This document shows positions 35,072-47,000 of a stretch of DNA of 64,000 nucleotides, one piece after another. Position numbers and translations under genes: made by a program. This DNA comes from Lingula anatina (taxonomy: Eukaryota > Brachiopoda > Lingulata > Lingulida > Lingulidae). Where the stretch lies: positions 479,094-543,093 of the forward strand of contig NW_019774336.1 in NCBI RefSeq assembly GCF_001039355.2, written 5' to 3'. The notes under the pieces are model-generated. The model was not told where the DNA came from, searched no databases, and was given only the letters and a program-made list of their open reading frames with translations. Position 1 is the first letter of the stretch. Every line of letters begins with the position of its first letter.

Positions 35072-37525
35072 CCAAGTCCATACCACCAAACATAACTGTG
35101 GTGCCAGTATGTTTTTCCTTCTAACTTATCTAGATATCTTGCACTGGGTGACTCCCATTTACAACATACCATAAGACATATGTAATTATTAAATATAACA
35201 AATAATTTTTCTCATAAATTTGAGGTATGTGGGAAAATAATAAAATAATAACATACTCAGCTTACAACTTACAGTAAGTGTTAACCTACCTCCATATCTG
35301 ACAGTTGTCTGTTCTCAACCGTGACAGAATTTTTGTTTTCTGACACCTCTGGAGATTGCTCTGTAAATGCAATAGTATTCCTACATCAGAACACCATAAA
35401 TTTGTCAAACATGCAAAATCATATAAAGAGAGATACTTAAATTGGACTTAGTTACTAGGAGAAACACTCATTAACACAGTATTCACTATGGACATTCTAT
35501 GTTTGATAAGCAAAAAAAAAAAATTGGTCTGTTTCAGTGAATGATTATGGTATATCCCACCTTTTATATCTTCAGTCTCTTCCTCTTCAGCATCACTCTC
35601 CTCACTACTTCCCCTCTCTTCCTGTTCCTCATCGCTTGCTTCAGCTGCATGCTGCCTTGAGAGATTGTCATTCAGGTTCACAGTATCATTGCCCCATGTG
35701 GACTTTGTGCTTCTGTTTTTGTGTATATCTAGGAATTCTTTGAATTCGGGATCATCTTTCAACTGAAATCCAGGATAGCGTAATGCCAATAATTGTCGGC
35801 TTTGTCTATTTTTAGAGTTCCAATCTACAGTACCATGTTAATAACAAATGTGACAAGGTACATATTAACTATTTATATATTAATTGTCCTTGAAAATTGT
35901 CAACAGTTCATCTGTTTGTAATATTACTGTCAATTACCAATAAAAAAAATATGTCCAGCATCTGTATGAGGCTATAACAAGTTGATCCACGGACTAACAG
36001 ATCCGAGGCTAAATATGGCTCACTCACTTAAACGCAACACCGACTAATCTCCTGATGGTCTTCACGCCTCCACCTGCGCTACTGCTGCAATTAAACCTCA
36101 GAGCCAAGATTTAATTCATTTAATGGCACGTGTGGAGGTGGGGAGACCATCAGGGTATTAAGGGGCACTGCTTTTAAGTGAGGTCAGCCATATTTAGTCA
36201 GCCGATCAGTTTGTGGATCATCTGTTCTGAGTGCTCTCTTATTCTACATAGTTTCTGTGAGTGTTCGAACTAAATATGGGTACATGAGAATAACACAATT
36301 AAAGGTAATTTCATAGCAGTAATACTTACATCACCCAGTAAACTTTGTATCTTTTCCTCCCTCTTTTTCTTTTTCATCTCCTTAGCTTTCTGTAAAATAT
36401 GAGGTAAATTCTATACCAGCACTAACTTCACACAATAGAACATCATAACAGATTAGTGATTTCATTTTCCTCATGAAAAAAATACATTTTGTGAGTAACA
36501 GAATGGTTTCTGTTGATACAAACAAATTGTGATAAACTGATAATCAAATCAAATACACACACTTCACTAGATAAATATCAAAATGCTTGATCTCATATTT
36601 GCAAACATGACAATCAGTCTACATTTCATTTTTCTATATTGTGTCTCACCTTTTTAGAATCTTTAATACTTTTCTTTTCATCTTGATCCTGCAGTTTGCT
36701 GTTTTTCTTCTGGTATGAAGAGCTGTCCTTGGAGTATTTACTCCATGCTCTGGGTTTGTTTGCATCACCAAAGTCATGTGCAACTTCAACCTTTTTGATA
36801 ACAAAATAGAAAATAAATTTTAATACAAAGAATACAATATACTTAAGTACTGTGGTAATATATAATACTGAAGGCAATTTCACAGATTAATTAGAAATTA
36901 TTTCTGATTACTTTAATTTCAAAAATTAGACAGAATTTACTGAATTTATCTTTTGTCAAACACTTTTGTCAAACAAATTTCAAATGCGCTTTTTAAATTG
37001 TAATATCCACCGGAAAGTTCATTTATATACAAGTTATAAACTAAAGCTAAAGTACATGTACAAAAACTGCATATCATACCACAATCTTGGAGGTATTAAC
37101 AAACGTGTTATTGTGATGCTTCAGTGCAGCAGCCGCTTCTTCTGCAGTCTTGTATCCCACAAACGCAAACCTTCTGAAGACTCCGTCTTTAGTATATTTC
37201 ATAGAAAGGTCAGTGATGTGGCCCTTGTGACTGAACAACTCCCTCAACCGCTCCTCCTTAATCTTAAAGAGAACGCAAGGAAATAACCAATATAGCGATA
37301 AACGCTGAACATCTAGTGTGATGATGACAACTAAAGGAGAGTGCAAGCAAGGTTGGTTATTTATTAGAAAGTTAATTCATGTTTACGTTCAAAATAAATT
37401 GTTTCAAAAAATAAAATCCCAAGTGCTTCTTTAAATCTTAGTGTTTTCTAGTTGGTTTCATTCATAAATCGTGTTTATCATGTACTTACATCCTTAGGGA
37501 GACCCTTCACAATCAACCTAGACAT
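33362..37525 (-). CDS. RBM19: RBM19, N-terminal part with RRM1 and RRM2
   Basis: Eleven minus-strand exons, 37525-37490, 37262-37080, 36790-36650, 36389-36330, 35762-35561, 35360-35290, 34911-34789, 34556-34488, 34341-34263, 33954-33883 and 33444-33362, keep phase and encode 373 aa. RRM1 starts at once (MSRLIVKGLP as RNP2, RRFAFVGYK as RNP1 near residue 42), as in human RBM19. It is followed by FGDANKPRAWSKYS, a Lys-rich coil, DDPEFKEFLDIHK, acidic Ser/Glu tracts and QLSDMEYLKSKM. RRM2 covers about residues 280-350 (YVVKMRGLPTNI, GVAFVRFA). RBM19/Mrd1 acts in the nucleolus in pre-rRNA processing with six RRMs over about 960 aa. RRMs 3-6 are absent: the exon chain ends at a good donor (GTATGA) next to a dispersed repeat, and protease exons follow. 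It is head-to-head with UBE3B. Confidence 0.92.
34167..34238 (+). repeat. Stray 72-bp copy of a UBE3B exon in an RBM19 intron
   Basis: It is identical to 45807-45878, which is most of the UBE3B exon encoding [17 protein letters not shown] plus its splice donor start. The copy lies antisense to RBM19, 24 bp from an RBM19 exon, and its left edge is the N at 34166. The right edge shares ATAAATGC with the flank. Confidence 0.95.
35010..35069. repeat. (AC)n microsatellite
   Basis: About 30 AC units preceded by GCACGCACGT variants, in an RBM19 intron. Confidence 0.95.
35976..36232. repeat. Fold-back MITE, second copy of the 29297 family
   Basis: It starts AAGTTGATCCACGGACTAA and ends GGATCATCTGTTCTG. 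The arms share ACTAAATATGGCT, TCACTTAAA, GCAACACCG and CACGCCTCCAC-like blocks in inverted order, matching the 29297-29519 element. It lies in an RBM19 intron. Confidence 0.8.
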
Positions 37526-38011
37526 AATTAACACATCAAGTCTGTACCACCACAGCGATGCTGGACCATGTGTACCGGAAATGTGTTTGTGTTCTATACT
37601 CCGCACGGAAGAGAATTCCTGACTATGATTGGTGCGTTCTATCGAAGCAACAAAAAAGACGTCAACTCAACTCGACCGTGTTTATGTTTTCCTCCTGCTT
37701 GACGCACTAAGCCGCTGGTAAAGGTATGTTTGCAACACTTTTGATGCACAGCAAATGAACATCAATAATGTTTCTTAGGTGGTGTAAACCTCATATTAGA
37801 TGACAACTGTGCTTATTCTCCCTGACTAGGGCCCAGGATATAAATGTTTCATGGTTCTCATCCCCCTCTCTCTACCCTTTAGACAAGGGTAGGGAGGGGG
37901 AGGGGGTTGCGTTTATGGGAAGGTTTTTTACTTTCACTCACCCCATGTTCAAGTACTTTTCAATTAGGTAGTATTATATATTTTTATTTTTGTGTATTTT
38001 TTTATTTTTAG
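37526..38011. promoter_or_regulatory. Bidirectional promoter and 5' UTR intron, RBM19/UBE3B
   Basis: RBM19 starts at 37525 on the minus strand. A UBE3B non-coding exon appears to end at 37723 (AAG|GTATGT), and the coding exon begins at 38012. Between them lie an ETS-type CCGGAA (37575-37580), an inverted CCAAT box GATTGGT (37627-37633) and a CRE-like GACGTCA (37658-37664), all common in divergent housekeeping promoters. No TATA box is evident. A G-quadruplex motif lies in the intron at 37887-37906. Confidence 0.7.
37861..37906 (+). other. C-rich/G-rich hairpin with canonical G-quadruplex motif
   Basis: A C-rich arm (TCCCCCTCTCTCTACCC) is followed after a few bases by GGGTAGGGAGGGGGAGGGGG. 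The G arm is four G-runs with loops of 2, 1 and 1. The two arms are also largely complementary. It lies about 160 bp into the first intron of UBE3B on the transcribed gene's coding strand. Confidence 0.75.
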
Positions 38012-38014
38012 ACT

Positions 38015-41000
38015 ATGTTTACCAAGGCCGACAGTGCTAAAAAGACTGCTTTTCTAGAACAAGCCAAGGCAGCCAGGGAAGAGAGGGCACAAGAGAAACA
38101 GAGAGAGGAGGCAGCTGTAAAAATACAGGTAAAATATCACAAAGCATGAGGCATACATCACGTAAAATGTTGTATGAAAAACAATTTTTAGTAAAATATC
38201 TATAAAAATTAATCTGTCCCTGTTTCAGGCAACAGCAAGAGGCTTTATTTCAAGAAGAAGACTCAGAAATGAGATATGGTCAGTAAAGCAAAATGTTGTC
38301 ATGTTTGTTACATTACCACCTAAAGTTCACCACATGGTCAGTGCTAATGTGCACAGATTGATACGCTGTCACATCACATATACAGACCAATAATCCAACT
38401 TGAATAGAAGAAACAAAAATACATGTACATCTAGATTATTGCACGGCGCCTTAGTTTTTTTTTTTTTTTTTTTTTACTCAATCAACACACTAAGACAATT
38501 AATACAGCAATTTACCTATTATACTATCAAAATTATGTTGGTGCAAAGAGCTGCAGAAGCAAGCCATTTTAATTGAACAATACTTGGAAAAAATATGTTG
38601 TTTATTAACTTTTATAGTTTTAGTCAAGCATGTGGTGCAGTAGAATTACAAAAAAAAAAAAAATTTTTTGCAGGCGAGAAGTGGATGTCCTCCTAGAGAT
38701 TCCCACTTCTGCTGAAGAGGAATACAAACCATCCTTGAAACCAGGTAACTTGCCAACAATGCTGAAACTAAGACACTAAGAAATAGCACTGGAAAATTCT
38801 TGTATCAATGTGGTCTTGTACATTATAAAGTGATCATTGATAAAGTTTTAAAAAAGAGTTTATTGATAAGATGAAAGTTTGTAACACAATCTTAAACTAT
38901 ACAGATACTGTATGTGTATATCTTCCTTGATGTATGGCTGTGGTAAATTGATTATTATTTATAATACACTTTGATTTTTTTTTTGCTTTATTATAATTAG
39001 TTAGTATTTATTTCCCTTTTTCATTACCAATTGGTTTTACTTTTATCTACCTTCAGCTTTGGTGACCTTTGCAGTTGTGAAGAGATTTCTGTTTTTGTTG
39101 AATGAAGACAAAGATGCAGAGGTGATCACTATGCTGTTTTTTAAGTGGATCATGTTACTAAAAAGAAGCACCATTGTTTCATTTAAAGATAGAGGTGACC
39201 TCTCTTAAGCACCTAGAAAATATAAATTAAAAAATGGTGTAAATATATATTTCACTATATCAGTAAAAGTGAATTGGAAAGCATATGGAATAAAGTCTAA
39301 AGACTTACCTGAACCATATTTGATTTTATTTCCCCAGAAATTCCAGTACTTGTGCAAGTACATCCTGTTTACCATGTCTTCAGACCAGGTTAAGGTAGGG
39401 AAGATGTTGGGTTTATCATCATTTACTTTTTATTTAAAAACAACTGACAGAAATTCAAAATGTTTACCCTATAGTGTAATCGATACTTGGCAACAACCTG
39501 TTTCCTTACAGGTCAGAAAGAGTTTATCTTTTCCTCATACTAGAATGGGAGTTTGCCATTTTTTTGCAGTTCTCCTATGTGTCTGTTGCACTCTCTAAGA
39601 GACATGTGGTAGCATGGATCCAGCAGTTGAAAGAAGTGTTGTGGCACTGTTGTAGATATCTCAAAGTGCTTAAGGTAGGATGACAGTAGTGCTCTGCATG
39701 GCTGTGTGTGTTACCCTGTGAATATGAATGCTCTGTTTTGTGATAGTTCTGGTGCCTAGTTCAAAGTAAGACAAACCTGAGCCAGGGTGATCACATCAAC
39801 TGAATGTCCAAGTAAAAGCAGTTATCTTTATCATTGTTACTTACTAAGTATAATGTGTGTGTGTGTGCGCGTGCGTGTATGTGTGTGTTTTGACCATTGA
39901 GACTTACATTTATTGATAAATTTAATTTCAGCCTGAGTCTGTGTCTGGTATCAAAGCAATCACAGTATACCTTCACATGTTACTCACATTCACCAGTACT
40001 ACAACCTGGAAGATTTTACAAGGGAAAGCAGGTAACTGTATTAATATAATAATGGAATATAGTGACTTTGTAATAGTACAATTATAAATGAGAGCCATGT
40101 AACTGATAGCAAATGTAATAGTTCACTACAGATTTAATTTTAATCAAAAGTTTAGTAGGAAATTTTATATAATGCTTTGTTGTGTATATATTATAAATCA
40201 ATATTTTGTTTTTCAGGGGAGGCGTTAAAACCAGGTATGTCTCAGCTGTGCAACAATGTGATGGGACATCTTAACTCTAGAGGATTGTATCCTGTCTTTC
40301 AGGTAAGGAAACACTCAACACTCACCTAGGTCTGATATATCATATAAAATTGATGGGATAGACATATATGGTATTTATACACGTCAGCTAAAAAGGTTGA
40401 GTTGGGATCCCCACTTGCTGCAGGTGGCTGTCTTTATCTTCCTCACAGACTGAGTGTTTGAAGTTTTTGCCTCCTGAATACCAACATTAATTGTGACATA
40501 TTCTGATCCTTATAATTTCAGTAATTATAATTGAATTTTTTTAATTTAGTTATATTTATACCTTTCAGAGTTTGCTGATCAAAGGTCTAGCCAGATCAAA
40601 GCCCAGTTTTACCAAAGGCACACTTTCAGCAGTGATAACAGTGGCTGTGAGGTTTGTAAAAATTTCCTAATATCTTAAACTACATGCTTACTACCAATAT
40701 ATATGCATCTGGATGGCGATAGTAGTGTTCAGGTTATTTTGATTTCCATTAATAAAAAGAGACATTTTTTTCTGTTTCAGGCCACTTATTGCTGCCAACT
40801 TCTCAGACAGTTTGTTAACAGTATTCCTCTTGCATATCCTATCTGTCCCCGCTGTAGTGTACCATACTTCACATCTGGCTCAAGAGGTAATATTATCCCA
40901 GGCACTAAGTTAATACTAGTCAATAGGTTAGACTTGTAGTGAGATGTATGATGTTACAGGCTGTCTTGAAGAGAGCTGTCTGCAATTTGTAAAGAATAAA

Positions 41001-44000
41001 TGAATAAATAATGTAATAAGCCATTGTGGTTTTATGATTTATTATAATTTGTCGCTGTTTGTTGGCATCATCATCATCACCATGTGCCCTGCAACATAAC
41101 ACTGGTTTTTCTCTGCAGTGTCTTTCAGTGTTGGTAACACACAGGATGTTCAAGAGAAGCTTGGACCTACTCTGCAATGAGCAGAGCACGAGGATAATCT
41201 TTAATTCATTGGAAGGAAATTATGCCTTGTGTTTGCTGGGTAAGAATCTTTCTGTGTCTTTTATTTCATTTGTGTGTATAACTTGTTTTAATGTCTTATT
41301 GATTTGCTGATTCAGTTTATATACTGTATATGTTTTATGATTTGATTAATCGATTAGAAACATTGCAACTAATGGTCATTATATTTTGCAGCCAACCTCA
41401 TTCAACTGGCAGATGCAGAAATTGAGGTGAGAGGGTCTTTGAATTATACAGACCTTAATATTTTTCAGGGAATTCTCAGCTTGCATTTTATGGATTGATT
41501 TATTCTGTAATACTCTTTGAAATGAATTTTTATATAATGTTTATTTGCACTTAAAATAGTTGGATTATACAATATTTTCTTAAAACTAATACAATTTTTT
41601 AATGCATAAAATAAAATGAGGTAACAATTAATTCTTTTTTGTACAGGGACTGGTGGAAAGTACACCAAATTTCTTGGTAAGTTAAAAGAACTTTTGCTTC
41701 AGAAATGAAATAAATGTAATGTCATATAATGTTTTTAGACTTGTTTGACAAAAACTATATTATTAGCCCATGCTTATGGAAAATAAATCAAACAGATACA
41801 ATTGGACTGAGAAAGTTCAAACTTGTCAATGTGAGATTGTGCAAAATGAGCGTAATATGATAATTATATAACTTGCTACAAATTCCATATTGTAGAATGT
41901 GGTTAACAAGTTATTGGAGTGCTGTGAGCGTTATGTTCAGAGTAAGAAGTCCAACCTAACACACTGGCACCCTGTGCTGGGCTGGTTTTCACAGAAGACA
42001 GACCAGAGGCAAGTATAATAAAACACCAAAATCTATGAATTTAGAAAAAAAGTTTAATAATTACATTTTTTGTATTAAGACCTGTGGTAAAAATATGTAA
42101 AGTGTAGAGCCAGTCCATAAAATAAAAAGGTAATATTAAGAAAAAAAAGAAAGGAAAAATTATTAAAGTAAACTTATTGATTCTCATTGCCTGTGTTTAC
42201 TCTAGTCTTCATGAAGCCATGCCATATGTAACCAAACAGCTCCAGCTGCTGTGGAGCCCCAAGATAGTGAAGATCCTTTTATCTGACCTGCTGGCCCACA
42301 ACCAGTGCAAGGCCAGGGAGGAACAGCAGACAGCAGCAAGACAGCAGGCAAAGAGCACAAGTAAATATAATTTGGATCAGTTGTACTTCCTTGTTTCTGA
42401 TTGAGACCAATTTTCTGTTTCATACAAATCTGAGTGAAACCATAAGCAAATATAGTCTTTATCAAGAAGAAGATATTTATGCAAGGTTGAGTATAATAAT
42501 CATATTTTGTCTTAATTTAATATCTAGTATGTTGACTGTTATCATTATATTTGTGCGTTTGGCTTTCCTTATTTCAGATATCATTAAGAAAGCTTTGGAG
42601 AAAGCATCCACAAAGAGTAGCAGTGTGCGTATAAAGCTGAATAGTCCAGTGGCTTTGTCAACTTGTGCTGCCTGTGGAATGTACCAGACAGCTCTCAGGA
42701 CTCTCACACAGCTGAGACTAGATATACTGGCAGGTAAGTGGCATGTACCAGACAGCTCTCAGGACTCTCACACATCTGAGACTAGATATACTGGCAGGTA
42801 AGTGGCATGTACCAGACGGCTCTCAGGACTCTCACATAGTTGAGACTGGATATACTGGCAGGTAATTGTACCACCAGCGCAGGTAATTGTACCACCAGCT
42901 TTGCACATGGTTTTAGTCCCAACCCGTATGNATAAATCAAACAGATACAATTGGACTTAGAAAGTTCAAACTTGTCAATGTGAGATTGTGCAAAATGAGC
43001 GTAATATGATAATTATATAACTTGCTACAAATTCCATATTGTAGAATGTGGTTAACAAGTTATTGGAGTGCTGTGAGCGTTATGTTCAGAGTAAGAAGTC
43101 CAACCTAACACACTGGCACCCTGTGCTGGGCTGGTTTTCACAGAAGACAGACCAGAGGCAAGTATAATAAAACACCAAAATCTATGAATTTAGAAAAAAA
43201 GTTTAATAATTACATTTTTTGTATTAAGACCTGTGGTAAAAATATGTTAAGTGTAGAGCCAGTCCATAAAATAAAAAGGTAATATTAAGAAAAAAAAAGA
43301 AAGGAAAAATTATTAAAGTAAACTTATTGATTCTCATTGCCTGTGTTTACTCTAGTCTTCATGAAGCCATGCCATATGTAACCAAACAGCTCCAGCTGCT
43401 GTGGAGCCCCAAGATAGTGAAGATCCTTTTATCTGACCTGCTGGCCCACAACCAGTGCAAGGCCAGGGAGGAACAGCAGACAGCAGCAAGACAGCAGGCA
43501 AAAAGCACAAGTAAATATAATTTGTATCAGTTGCATTCTGTACTTCCTTGTTTCTGATTGAGACCAATTTTCTGTTTCATACAAATCTGAGTGAAACCAT
43601 AAGCAAATATAGTCTTTATCAAGAAGAAGATATTTATGAAAGGTTGAGTATAATAATTATATTTTGTCTTAATTTAATATCTAGTATGTTGACTGTTATC
43701 ATTATATTTGTGCGTTTGGCTTTCCTTATTCAGATATCATTAAGAAAGCTTTGGAGAAAGCGTCCACAAAGAGTAGCAGTGTGCGTATAAAGTTGAATAG
43801 TCCAGTGGCTTTGTCAACTTGTGCTGCCTGTGGCATGTACCAGACAGCTCTCAGGACCCTCACACAGCTGAGACTAGATATACTGGCAGGTAAGTGACAT
43901 GTACCAGAGGGCTCTCAGGACTCTCACATAGTTGAGACTGGATATACTGGCAGGTAATTACATTTTGAGACCTTCACCACTCAGACTGGATAACACTGTT

Positions 44001-47000
44001 AGTTAATGGATATGGCATCCTAGAAAAAAACAGAAAAGATCTTCAGGAGGCAAATAAAAACTAGTTACCAGAAGAGCTTTTTATGAACTGAATTTTGAGG
44101 CTGCTGTTTAATCAAATAAGTGATAGCTACTGCCAAGTTGTGGTATATATGATACAATGCAATTTAACACAATGAAATGATTTGCTTATTTATTCTTTCA
44201 GGACTGAGCTACCAAGATCTGTTCCTTCCAAACCTTTGGTCTTTCTTCTGTGATTTTGGTCCCAACTGTGGCCTGAATGCCTTCATTGAGCTGTTGACTT
44301 CATCTCCAAACAACACACACCATCCAGTGTTCCAGATGCTGACTCTTTTCTGTGATGCTGCTAGTCATCTTATTGTGTAAGTGCTGGCCTCAGTAATCAA
44401 ACAAGTAACTATAGAAGAATCTTTGTTTGTACCTAAATAATTGCACTTCTAATTGTTTAGTTTATGTGCTTTGTATTTTTTTCTAATGCATAAAACTGTG
44501 ACCTGTTTTATGTCTTTTTTTGCAATACAGAAGTTCAAAATGATTCAGTATAAGTGACACCATACAATATATTCTCATAATACTGGTGCCTTATATTTAA
44601 TATTTCAGAATACTTGATGATGTGGAACTGTATGAGCAGCAAAAACCTTTCAAATTAGAAAATGTAGTTGCCATGACATCATTTCTTAACCAATTCATCT
44701 TCAAGCTTGTGTGGAACAATCTTATTGGTCAGTATAGTCAATTTCTATATCATGCCATATTGGAGTGATTATACTTCATTAGATTTTTGCAAATTTAACC
44801 GTTTTTGTTGAAAGTTAAAGTATAATCATTATCAAAATAAAGGTTCATTGCTCAATATTCATTTTCTAGATGTTTTACATATTTTGTAAATGGATTATAA
44901 ATCTATAAATGTAATTTTCTTTTACTGATTTCAGATGTGACAACTGCTGCTAGCAACCCCTTATTTTCCTCTCCACACACTCTCCTCATGTTACTGTATG
45001 AGAGAGACTGCAGGAGACCCTTCACCCCAGATAAACACTGGCTAATAAGGTCTATATCTAAGAATAGATAATACCCAAATAGTATTATAAGTTCATTGAG
45101 GGGAACTTTCAAATTTCAAATTATATTGAAGGAAATAAAGTGCAATCAGGATATTAACAAAATTGCATTATATCCTATTTTGAAATTGTAATTGGCAGTT
45201 TTTATATCATTGCATTATCTGTATTGTATGTTATATTTTGTGTATAATCTATGTTTGTAACACTATAGGGACATCAAGCCAAGTACATTCCTTCAGGAAC
45301 TTGACCGAGGCAGAAAGACTGCACAGTTTTTGTTGCAGAAAACGCCACATATCATACCACATAAGGAGGTAAGAAAATCCTATATGACTAGTCACAAAAA
45401 AGGTTAGAAAATGCCATTTTACAAGTGAGAAAATACCCCATCATACCACACCATCATATTAATATACATTTTACTTACAAGTATTTTTTAATGTTGGTTT
45501 TATTTTTCAGAGAGTTATATTATTTAGAAAAAATGTACAAAAAGAAAAAGAAGTGTTGGGCCTTACAGAGTCTGTGTGTGCATCCCCCACTTCTACTCTA
45601 GTCACTGTGCATAGGGCAAGGATCATTGAGGTAAGCATATGTTTATTTCACTTTGAAATATTTGGGAAATTGGTACATATTGGTATATGTAAAAATGACA
45701 AAGAGACCAAAAGTGATGATTTATCAATAAGGTGGCTTTGGTATGGAGAATACACCCAAAAAATCAGTCAATGGCATGAGTTGTTTGTCTTGTTAGGATG
45801 GTTACAGACAGCTGTCTCTGGTGCCACCAGGTGCTTTGAAGGGAATCATCAGAGTGAGGTTCATAAATGCACAGGTCAGTTAACATGCTTCTCTATGCCT
45901 TAATAAAGATCCTCACTCAATAATTGGTTGAATGAACATTTTAATCCAATAGCTTTTAGCTTTTCTTTCTAATGAATGGCAGATTCATGTAATGATGCAA
46001 AATGTTATCAGAATGTAGTAAAGATGACATATAGTCCTGTTTACCATTCTATGACCTGGCTGTATGCTGTCACTGAAAATATGCTTGTTTTCAGGGTTTG
46101 GACGAAGCTGGCATAGATCAAGATGGAGTGTTCAAGGAATTCCTGGAGGAGACAATATCAAGAGTGTTTGATCCTGCACTTAATTTGTTCAAGGTAGTAG
46201 ATGCAACACTGTTTCTATTGTTCAGTGATATGAGAGACTAATCATACTATATGTGCGAGGAAAAAATTTGTTCAATATGTTGTTGTGAAAAACTATATGC
46301 ATGGTACTTTGGTAAATCAATATTGAAAAATTACAGAATAATTCTATAATCTGAAGCAAAGCCAATAATGTCTGGGATCTATTTCAGGTGACAAGTGATC
46401 AGAAGTTGTACCCTTCTCCTACTTCAGCAATACAGGACAATCATTTGACACTGTTTGAGTTTGTGGGAAGGATGCTTGGGAAAGCTGTATATGAGGTATG
46501 GTATTCAGTGTGGCATCAAATTTTTACTTCTACTCTAAAAATTTTAAGTAAATAATTTTATGTTGAATTGCCCCAAATGGGCTCCAACAACAAACCTAGA
46601 GTCTGTGCATGATAAATGCCATGCTGTTACTTAATTTATTTGAAAGTTATATGAATTTTGAGAGGGGGTCTCTCTGCAAACCGTAAATCTTGGTGTCCTT
46701 TAGCACTCCTGACACATTACTATTTACATTTCCTTGGATATTAGTGAGGGACTGTCACAGTTAAAACAGTGCCACATCTCTACTTACAGGGTATTGTGGT
46801 GGATGTGCCCTTTGCACCATTTTTCCTGACTCAGATCTTGGGCAGAACCTACAGCAGTACATACAGCTTTATGGATGAGCTGCCATCTTTAGATCCAGAG
46901 CTCTATAAGAACCTCACCTATATTAAGGTATTCAAACAAAATTAGAGTCGCTAAATTTGTCTGCTTTAACTGAGTTTAGATCTCTTTGTGATATTTTAAC

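Noticed and set aside
34893-35174. Cys/Val or His/Thr repeat frames
   Set aside because: They are translations of the AC microsatellite.
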